From a bacterium (lineage in GTDB: Bacteria; Spirochaetota; UBA4802; UBA5550), in assembly GCA_024224995.1 (NCBI GenBank), contig JAAENB010000854.1, positions 1 to 11,915 of the forward strand: a DNA stretch of 11,915 bases, written 5' to 3'. The number at the start of each line of letters is the position of its first letter. Within the stretch, counting starts at the first letter, position 1. This document shows, in pieces, positions 7,250 to 11,915 of the stretch. The position numbers were made by a program, and so were the translations under genes. A model generated the notes under the pieces. The model ran no database searches. It had not been told where the DNA came from and was given only the letters and a program-made list of their open reading frames with translations.

Positions 7250-7353
7250 AAAGTTTGAGGTTTGAAGTTCAACGGCAATTAACCGGGCACCCAGGCCCTG
7301 GCGAGGTTTTTCCATCTTTAAAAACTTCAAACTTGTAACTTCAAACTTTTTTT
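7250..7353. repeat. Inverted repeat of GTTTGAAGTT units after the chemoreceptor gene, possible terminator
   Basis: The left arm (7250-7269) reads aaagtttgag-gtttgaagtt. The right side carries aacttcaaac at 7323-7332 and aacttcaaacttt at 7337-7349, so two right-hand units can pair alternately with the left arm. The space between holds a small dyad, ccagg-c-cctgg (7291-7301). The right side begins at the chemoreceptor stop codon (7352-7354). On its mRNA this would give a long stem-loop, but the U tract after it is poor, so termination is only possible. The tandem-unit structure looks like a dispersed intergenic repeat. Confidence 0.55.
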
Positions 7354-8932
7354 ACTCTACCATCCCCCTCGTTAGCATGTCGAGCTGGAGCATGAGGTCG
7401 TTGGTTGTTTTGCTCGATTTGGATACGGTGTCCGAAATGGTTACAATATCCTGGGATTTTTCCGCGATATTGTTTATTGTTTTACTTGATTCGTCTGTCG
7501 CTGTTTTTTGTTCCGTGGTGGAGTTTTCTATAGTCTTGCTTGAATCATGAATTTTTAAATTAAGGTTTTTTATCGTTTTAATCGTTAGCCCAATGTCATT
7601 GATGAGGTTGGCAACTTCTGTGATTTCCTGTTTTATAACCTGGATAGCGCCGTTCAGTTTCTCCATCATTCCTGTTGAGTGATCTATGAGGTCACTGCTG
7701 TCGTCAATAAGCTGCTGGTTCCCGCTAATGAGGTTTGCTATCTCTTTTGAGTTCCTGGTTGTGGCATCGGCCAGTTTTGAGATCTCATCCGCTACTACGG
7801 CGAATCCTCTTCCCGACTCTCCTGCCCGTGCCGCCTCTATTGCCGCGTTTAATGAAAGCAGGTTTACCTGGTCTGCGATGTCATTGATTACGCCAACAAA
7901 GTTAGACATATCGTTACTTTTGTCTTTTAGTGTGTTAAATTTATTTTTCGTCAGGGTGAAATGCTTTGATGTGGATGATGAATAATCTGCTATTTCTTCA
8001 AGAGTATTGTTTATCTCTATTGAACTGTCCTGTACCTTATCGTTTACCGTCTTGAGATCATTTACCGAGTCTACGGTTATTCCCAATTCTTCGTATAAGT
8101 CCCGGGCAATATTGCTCACGGATTGGGCATTTGCCGCGAGCTCTTCAAGAGAGGCCGAGACTTCTTCAAGAGAAGCTGCCTGCTGCTGGGATATGTCATT
8201 CAGGTTCCCGGAGATATCTTCCTGCTGGGTCGACTGTGATTTCATAATATCTATGGAATTTACTACTGCTTTGCCTATGCTTTTCAGGTTTTTAAGATTA
8301 TTGTTCGATTCATTATGCTCTTTTACTGCCATCATTAGCAGTTTTTTTGTTGCCGATGCCCCAATCGTTGCCGCTGTTCCTACCAGGGTATAGGATATAT
8401 ACCGGACGATTATATTACTGGGCGGTCCGCCCGGCAGCAGCAGGGGTTGTATTTGAAATATCAGGAGCGACTGGCATACTATTACCAGCGTCACCGTGTA
8501 AATTGAGGCCCTGGTGTCGAAATAAAAAACTCCCAGGGCTATGGCTAAATAATTTGCCGCGAAGAGTTCCTTTGCTCCAAAGAAAAAATATTGGAATATG
8601 GCGATTGATATTACCACCCCCGTAATGGTTGCATACGCTGAAGCCCGCTTCCCCCGCAGCATCCGTCCTATTAACATGGTTATGGACATTACTACGGAAA
8701 TAATTCCTATTTCAATAAATATGCTCGTAAAGGAGAGGTACTTCGACCCTTTTCCCGCTATTAAAATTATTATTGTTGAGAGGTTCATTATCCCAAGGAT
8801 CGATAAAAATGAGATTATGAGCCGTTTATTGTTTTCTATCAATACCTTTGAAAATAATTCCGACCGTTCCTCATTACTTTTTTCTCCGGCTTCCCGGTTT
8901 TCTTTGGTGTTTTTTTCTAGCTGGACGTTCAT
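7352..8932 (-). CDS. Methyl-accepting chemotaxis protein with six-helix membrane domain
   Basis: A 526-residue chemoreceptor. The start ATG 8932 has GGAG 8 bases upstream. About 36 cytoplasmic residues precede six probable helices (about 38-60, 66-90, 98-119, 122-138, 142-165 and 173-195) joined by short loops, so there is no periplasmic ligand domain; sensing would occur in the membrane or through a partner. No HAMP domain is evident between the last helix and the coiled coil. The cytoplasmic part (about 215-526) is a long antiparallel coiled coil. Its tip carries [20 protein letters not shown] (357-376) and then [13 protein letters not shown] (377-389), which binds CheW/CheA. Two candidate methylation sites, AASLEEVSA and SASLEELAA, lie at 252-267. 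It probably signals to a chemotaxis pathway encoded elsewhere; no che gene is in the window. The gene stands alone between two long gaps. Confidence 0.93.
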   Translation of the reverse strand: MNVQLEKNTKENREAGEKSNEERSELFSKVLIENNKRLIISFLSILGIMNLSTIIILIAGKGSKYLSFTSIFIEIGIISVVMSITMLIGRMLRGKRASAYATITGVVISIAIFQYFFFGAKELFAANYLAIALGVFYFDTRASIYTVTLVIVCQSLLIFQIQPLLLPGGPPSNIIVRYISYTLVGTAATIGASATKKLLMMAVKEHNESNNNLKNLKSIGKAVVNSIDIMKSQSTQQEDISGNLNDISQQQAASLEEVSASLEELAANAQSVSNIARDLYEELGITVDSVNDLKTVNDKVQDSSIEINNTLEEIADYSSSTSKHFTLTKNKFNTLKDKSNDMSNFVGVINDIADQVNLLSLNAAIEAARAGESGRGFAVVADEISKLADATTRNSKEIANLISGNQQLIDDSSDLIDHSTGMMEKLNGAIQVIKQEITEVANLINDIGLTIKTIKNLNLKIHDSSKTIENSTTEQKTATDESSKTINNIAEKSQDIVTISDTVSKSSKTTNDLMLQLDMLTRGMVE

Positions 8933-9254
8933 TGTGTGTACTCCATAATACTACTGGATTTTTTATTTTGAAATGTTATTCTATTAAACCGATGAGCGGG
9001 GGAGGGCTTTCACCAGTCATGTCCATTCTTTCTTCTTACTGAAACGTTATTAATCTATATGCATTCTTTTTTAGTGTGCCACATTTTGCATAGTATTTTT
9101 TTAGGTTTTTAAGAATTAATTTTGATATGCCCCATTGGAAGATGTCCCCTCTCTCCATGTTGATCCCGTTTCTATATATGTCTGATTTTTTGAACAAAAA
9201 GGGCAAAATTTTATATTTTTTTGGGCAAAAATCGCCTTTTTCCCATGTAAGGCT

Positions 9255-9276
9255 GGGACACAGAATTCGGTGTCCC
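9255..9276. repeat. 22-bp near-perfect palindrome
   Basis: Arms gggacac (9255-9261) and gtgtccc (9270-9276) flank agaattcg, itself symmetric except for the outermost A/G pair, so 10 of 11 base pairs match. No T-run follows and no gene ends here, so it is not a terminator. It could be an operator between the divergent genes or one copy of a dispersed palindromic repeat. Confidence 0.75.
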
Positions 9277-9291
9277 TACCCCTGTTTTCTT

Positions 9292-9333
9292 TACCGATTA
9301 CCGATCACCCGGCCTAACGGGCCTCCGATTACC
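9292..9333. repeat. Clustered ccgattacc repeats
   Basis: The 7-mer taccgat is repeated in tandem at 9292-9305. The 9-mer ccgattacc occurs at 9294-9302 and 9325-9333, with a variant ccgatcacc at 9301-9309. The cluster is short and degenerate and looks like intergenic repeat debris. Confidence 0.5.
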
Positions 9334-9356
9334 TTCCCCCTGCCCCTCTTTTATCC

Positions 9357-9389
9357 TTGACACAAAAACTCCATTTAGAGTTTTATATA
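9357..9389 (+). promoter_or_regulatory. Probable lysA promoter with dyad in the spacer
   Basis: A consensus -35 TTGACA (9357-9362) is followed by AT-rich DNA with possible -10 boxes TTTATA (9382-9387, spacer 19) or TATATA (9384-9389, spacer 21). Both spacers are longer than ideal. Within the spacer lies a perfect inverted repeat, aaaactc-cattta-gagtttt (9365-9384). A regulator bound there would cover the promoter, and the long spacer would fit an activator that twists DNA (as MerR-type proteins do). This last point is speculation. Confidence 0.45.
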
Positions 9390-9420
9390 CAATTGACTTG
9401 AATAATTTATGGAGATTACT

Positions 9421-10683
9421 ATGACTGAAGTATTAACTCAAAAAAGACTGCCTTTTTCAAAAGAACAAATTGAAGCGATTATTAAGAAATTTCCCACTCC
9501 CTTTCATATTTATGATGAAAAAGCTATTCGGGAAAATGCCCGGCGTCTTGTTAAAGCTTTTTCATGGGCTCCTGATTTTAAAGAATTTTTTGCCGTGAAA
9601 GCCTGCCCCAATCCCTATCTTATGAAGATCCTTAAAGAAGAAGGATTCGGCTCCGATTGCAGTTCCCTGGCCGAACTCTGCCTCGCGGAAAAGGTTGGTG
9701 TTGCCGGTGAAAATATCTTTTTCTCCTCTAATGATACTCCGGCTGAGGAATACGTGAAAGCCCGTGAGCTGAATGCTATTATCAACCTTGATGATATCTC
9801 ACATATTCCCTTTCTTGAAAAACACGCGGGCCTGCCCGAAGTTATCAGCTTCCGGTTTAATCCCGGGCCCCTGAGAGAAGGGAATGTTATTATCGGCGCA
9901 CCGGAACATGCCAAGTACGGATTTACCAGGGATCAGCTCTTTGAGGGATATAAGATCCTGAAAGAAAAAGGGGTGAAGCGTTTTGGCCTCCATACCATGG
10001 TTGCTTCCAATGAACTGGACCCCGATTATTTTTCTGAAACCGCGCATATGCTCTTTGATGCCATTATCGAGATTAATAAAGAAGTGGGTATCTCCTTTGA
10101 ATTTATCAACCTCGGCGGCGGTTTCGGGATTCCATATAAACCGTCCGACAAAGCTATCGATATTGAGTATGTGGCCTCGGGCATTCAAAAAGCATACGAG
10201 CAAAAGATCAAACCCGCCGGGCTTCATCCCCTTAAGATCTTTATGGAAAGCGGCAGGATGATAACAGGTCCGTTCGGGTTTCTCGTGTCCCGGGTTCTTC
10301 ACAAAAAAGAAACCTATAAAAATTATGTTGGTCTCGATTCCTGTATGTCTAATCTCATGCGTCCGGCCCTGTATGACGCCTATCATCATATTACGGTTAT
10401 GGGTAAAGAGGACGCTCCCCTGGAACATCTTTATGACGTTACGGGCTCGTTATGCGAGAACAATGACAAGTTCGCTATTGACCGCCGGCTTCCGGAAATT
10501 GCCATCGGCGATATTGTCGTGATCCATGACGCCGGCGCACACGGTCATGCTATGGGGTTTAATTACAACGGTAAGCTGCGGTCCGCTGAAATCCTGCTGA
10601 AAGAAGACGGGTCTGTGGAATTGATCCGGCGGGCAGAGACTATTGACGATTATTTTGCCACGCTTGATTTTTCCGGGATTTAA
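9421..10683 (+). CDS. lysA: Diaminopimelate decarboxylase (PLP fold type III)
   Basis: A 420-residue cytoplasmic enzyme that decarboxylates meso-diaminopimelate to L-lysine, the last step of the DAP lysine pathway. ATG 9421 is chosen over ATG 9409 because GGAG at 9411-9414 sits 6 bases before it. The alanine-racemase-like barrel (about 30-285) has the PLP lysine in FFAVKACPNP (Lys60), SDCSSLAEL (78-86) and the PLP-phosphate loop LGGGFGIPY (231-239). The C-terminal beta domain carries MESGRMITGPFG (275-286), MRPALYDAYHHI (313-324) and the partner-site cysteine in GSLCENNDKFA (Cys345). The wording of these blocks, with CENND in place of CESxD and GAHGHAMG where most relatives have a Tyr, matches the subfamily I know from lactic acid bacteria and related groups. 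Nothing suggests truncation. It is monocistronic by appearance; the methyltransferase 81 bp downstream has its own promoter. Confidence 0.92.
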   Translation: MTEVLTQKRLPFSKEQIEAIIKKFPTPFHIYDEKAIRENARRLVKAFSWAPDFKEFFAVKACPNPYLMKILKEEGFGSDCSSLAELCLAEKVGVAGENIFFSSNDTPAEEYVKARELNAIINLDDISHIPFLEKHAGLPEVISFRFNPGPLREGNVIIGAPEHAKYGFTRDQLFEGYKILKEKGVKRFGLHTMVASNELDPDYFSETAHMLFDAIIEINKEVGISFEFINLGGGFGIPYKPSDKAIDIEYVASGIQKAYEQKIKPAGLHPLKIFMESGRMITGPFGFLVSRVLHKKETYKNYVGLDSCMSNLMRPALYDAYHHITVMGKEDAPLEHLYDVTGSLCENNDKFAIDRRLPEIAIGDIVVIHDAGAHGHAMGFNYNGKLRSAEILLKEDGSVELIRRAETIDDYFATLDFSGI

Positions 10684-10705
10684 ACCCTTGGATATCAAAA
10701 AGTTC

Positions 10706-10733
10706 TTGATTTGATTCAGTAGTTAAATAATAT
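10706..10733 (+). promoter_or_regulatory. Probable promoter of the DNA methyltransferase gene
   Basis: TTGATT (10706-10711), a 16-base spacer and TAATAT (10728-10733) give a predicted start near 10740, about 25 bases before ATG 10765. No clear hairpin terminator for lysA is seen in this 81-bp gap, so lysA read-through may also contribute. Confidence 0.5.
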
Positions 10734-10764
10734 ACCAGAAACATAGAATGAAAATGATAATTGT

Positions 10765-11915
10765 ATGTATAATGCCACTAAAGAAGAACATATTATAAAG
10801 TCAGTTAATGGATTTTCATCATATGTTGATGAGATAGAAATGCTTCTTCATTCGCTTTCAAAGAAACCATTGGAAAAATGGGATATACATATCTCTTCAA
10901 TTTTGAATGGAAGAACAAGCAATGCTTTGCAAAGCCTGGTTCCCCAGAGTATTAGAAAGGAAGCAGGCATATTTTTTACCAATACCGAATTAGCAGACAA
11001 GGTCGCAAGTCGAATCAGTGGCCTTTTAAATAAGGGTAAGAACGTTATAGACCCTGCTTGTGGTGCAGGTAATTTATTAACTTCATGCGCGAAATTATTA
11101 CCAACCGGCAACAGCTTAAATGAAACATTGTCTATATGGTCTGACTTGATATCCGGATATGACATTCATGAACAATTTATCAGGGCTGCTAAGCTGAGAT
11201 TGATCCTGCTGGCTGCTCATATGCATAATGATAGTAATGAGTCAACTACCTTAATAAAAGATGAAATCTTTAAGGGAATTCAAAGGTGTGATACATTGAG
11301 CCTGGATAATCCCACCCGACAGGCCGATGCTGTTGTTGTAAATCCGCCTTTTGGTCATGTAATCGCACCTTTAAACTGCACCTGGGCTTCAGGAAAAATT
11401 CAGTTTGCAGCATTATTTATAGAAAAACTTTTAATTTCTGCTTCCGAAGGTCTGCAAATTGTTGCCATATTACCCGATGTTCTGCGGAGCGGAAGCAGGT
11501 ATCTTAAATGGAGAAAAATGGTTTCGGTGAATTCCGACTATATTGATATTGAGCTTGCAGGCAAGTTTGACGACAAAACCGATGTTGATGTTTTCGTCCT
11601 TCATGTCATAAAGGGTAAGTCGAATCGACAGTATTTGGACTGGCATATGATGAATATGGAGGCTGGTTGTAAACAAACTGTTATCGGCGATTTTTTTGAT
11701 GTGCGGATAGGACCGGTTGTCCCATACCGGGATTCGCATGAAGGCAATTGTTATCCCTATGTTGATTGTTCCTCTGCAACTCCCTGGACAATAGTTGAAG
11801 ACTTGCCTGTGCGACGGTATAAGGGCACTGTTTTTGATCCTCCTTTTGTTGTAATTCGAAGAACATCAAACCCTGCAGATAAATCACGTTCAATTTCCGT
11901 AATTATTACCGGGAA
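10765..11915 (+). CDS. N6-adenine DNA methyltransferase, 3' truncated by window edge
   Basis: 383 residues are present and the frame is still open at the right edge. The in-frame stop at 10744 and the promoter position favour ATG 10765; no good ribosome-binding site is visible, and ATG 10840 is a second choice. After a helical N-terminus (1-60), the Rossmann catalytic domain appears in gamma/type I-like order: a FFTNTELADKVA segment (70-81, motif X-like), SAM-binding DPACGAGNLL (96-105, motif I), GYDIHEQFIRAAKLRL (131-146) and the catalytic NPPFG (193-197, motif IV). From about residue 300 the sequence lacks these motifs and includes RIGPVVPYRDSHEG (314-327), in the position where such enzymes carry target recognition. 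It transfers a methyl group from SAM to adenine in a specific DNA site. It may belong to a restriction-modification or other defence locus continuing to the right; the partner is not in the window. Type I HsdM, type IIG and stand-alone enzymes all remain possible. Confidence 0.88.
   Translation, partial: MYNATKEEHIIKSVNGFSSYVDEIEMLLHSLSKKPLEKWDIHISSILNGRTSNALQSLVPQSIRKEAGIFFTNTELADKVASRISGLLNKGKNVIDPACGAGNLLTSCAKLLPTGNSLNETLSIWSDLISGYDIHEQFIRAAKLRLILLAAHMHNDSNESTTLIKDEIFKGIQRCDTLSLDNPTRQADAVVVNPPFGHVIAPLNCTWASGKIQFAALFIEKLLISASEGLQIVAILPDVLRSGSRYLKWRKMVSVNSDYIDIELAGKFDDKTDVDVFVLHVIKGKSNRQYLDWHMMNMEAGCKQTVIGDFFDVRIGPVVPYRDSHEGNCYPYVDCSSATPWTIVEDLPVRRYKGTVFDPPFVVIRRTSNPADKSRSISVIITG

Larger units (their letters stand above)
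6923..7351. other. 429-bp non-coding gap between glycosyltransferase and chemoreceptor genes
   Basis: It contains the glycosyltransferase promoter and adjoining palindrome (6959-6999) and a long inverted repeat at the left end of the chemoreceptor gene (7250-7350). It also holds a small 5-bp hairpin, gcggc-ctttt-gccgc (7176-7190). The middle part (about 7000-7240) has only a 56-codon open frame (7081-7251) with no ribosome-binding site, which I do not accept as a gene. No tRNA or other RNA gene is recognisable. Confidence 0.6.
8933..9420. other. 488-bp divergent intergenic region between chemoreceptor and lysA
   Basis: It must hold promoters for both flanking genes. The lysA side has a clear -35 (9357). 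For the chemoreceptor I see only a ribosome-binding site and no convincing promoter. The gap also holds a near-perfect palindrome (9255-9276) and clustered copies of ccgattacc (9294-9333). A 77-codon frame at 9127-9360 has Pro/Phe-rich low-quality content, lacks a ribosome-binding site and overlaps these repeats, so I do not treat it as a gene. Confidence 0.6.

Noticed and set aside
7081..7251. 56-codon plus-strand open frame in the gap before the chemoreceptor gene
   Set aside because: No ribosome-binding site, no recognisable motif, and it runs into the inverted repeat.
6923..7351. tRNA or small structured RNA in the long gap
   Set aside because: No cloverleaf, TTCGANTC-like T-arm or other conserved RNA motif could be recognised by eye.
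9065..9100. Possible sigma54 promoter (gccac...ttgca) in the chemoreceptor-lysA gap
   Set aside because: The -24/-12 elements are incorrectly spaced and imperfect on either strand.
9127..9360. 77-codon plus-strand open frame upstream of lysA
   Set aside because: Composition is Pro/Phe-rich and non-protein-like, it covers the palindrome and ccgattacc repeats, and no ribosome-binding site is present.
9799..10428. 209-codon minus-strand open frame
   Set aside because: It is the antisense shadow of lysA, which has full family conservation.

Overview
The window is a piece of a bacterial chromosome of moderate GC content with AT-rich intergenic gaps. It holds eight protein-coding genes, two of them cut by the window edges, and no RNA gene, CRISPR array or insertion sequence that I can recognise. 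A three-gene TRAP transporter operon with a TatT-type lipoprotein, in the order T-P-QM known from Treponema pallidum, together with relaxed lipobox use, suggests a Gram-negative (diderm) bacterium, possibly a spirochaete or another lineage carrying this transporter type. That placement is inference and low confidence.

Layout. Bases 2-1342 (+) hold the 3' three quarters of an acetolactate synthase large subunit (IlvB type). It ends at a strong symmetric hairpin that can also terminate the convergent TRAP operon. Bases 5563 down to 1415 (-) form that operon: tatT (TPR-like lipoprotein with an acidic tail), dctP (periplasmic solute receptor) and a fused dctQM permease. A sigma70-like promoter lies upstream, tatT and dctP are 22 bp apart, and dctP and dctQM overlap by one base (TAATG). 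Bases 6922-5723 (-) encode a GT4 glycosyltransferase with its own promoter. Bases 8932-7352 (-) encode a methyl-accepting chemotaxis protein with a six-helix membrane domain and no visible extracytoplasmic sensor domain. Bases 9421-10683 (+) encode diaminopimelate decarboxylase (lysA), of the variant subfamily typical of lactic acid bacteria. Bases 10765 to the right edge (+) encode the N-terminal part of an N6-adenine DNA methyltransferase with motifs I and IV, probably the start of a restriction-modification or defence cluster that continues outside the window.

The genes serve separate purposes: branched-chain amino acid synthesis, solute uptake, envelope glycosylation, chemotaxis, lysine/peptidoglycan precursor synthesis and DNA modification. 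Only the TRAP genes form an evident functional unit.

The points most worth a second look are the TRAP system (loss of the ligand-binding arginine in the receptor, an internal repeat in the permease, an acidic repeat tail on TatT), the edge methyltransferase, and the palindromic or repetitive DNA in the two long gaps (6923-7351 and 8933-9420). I did not find convincing evidence of a wholly new system inside these bases; the methyltransferase flank is where one could lie.
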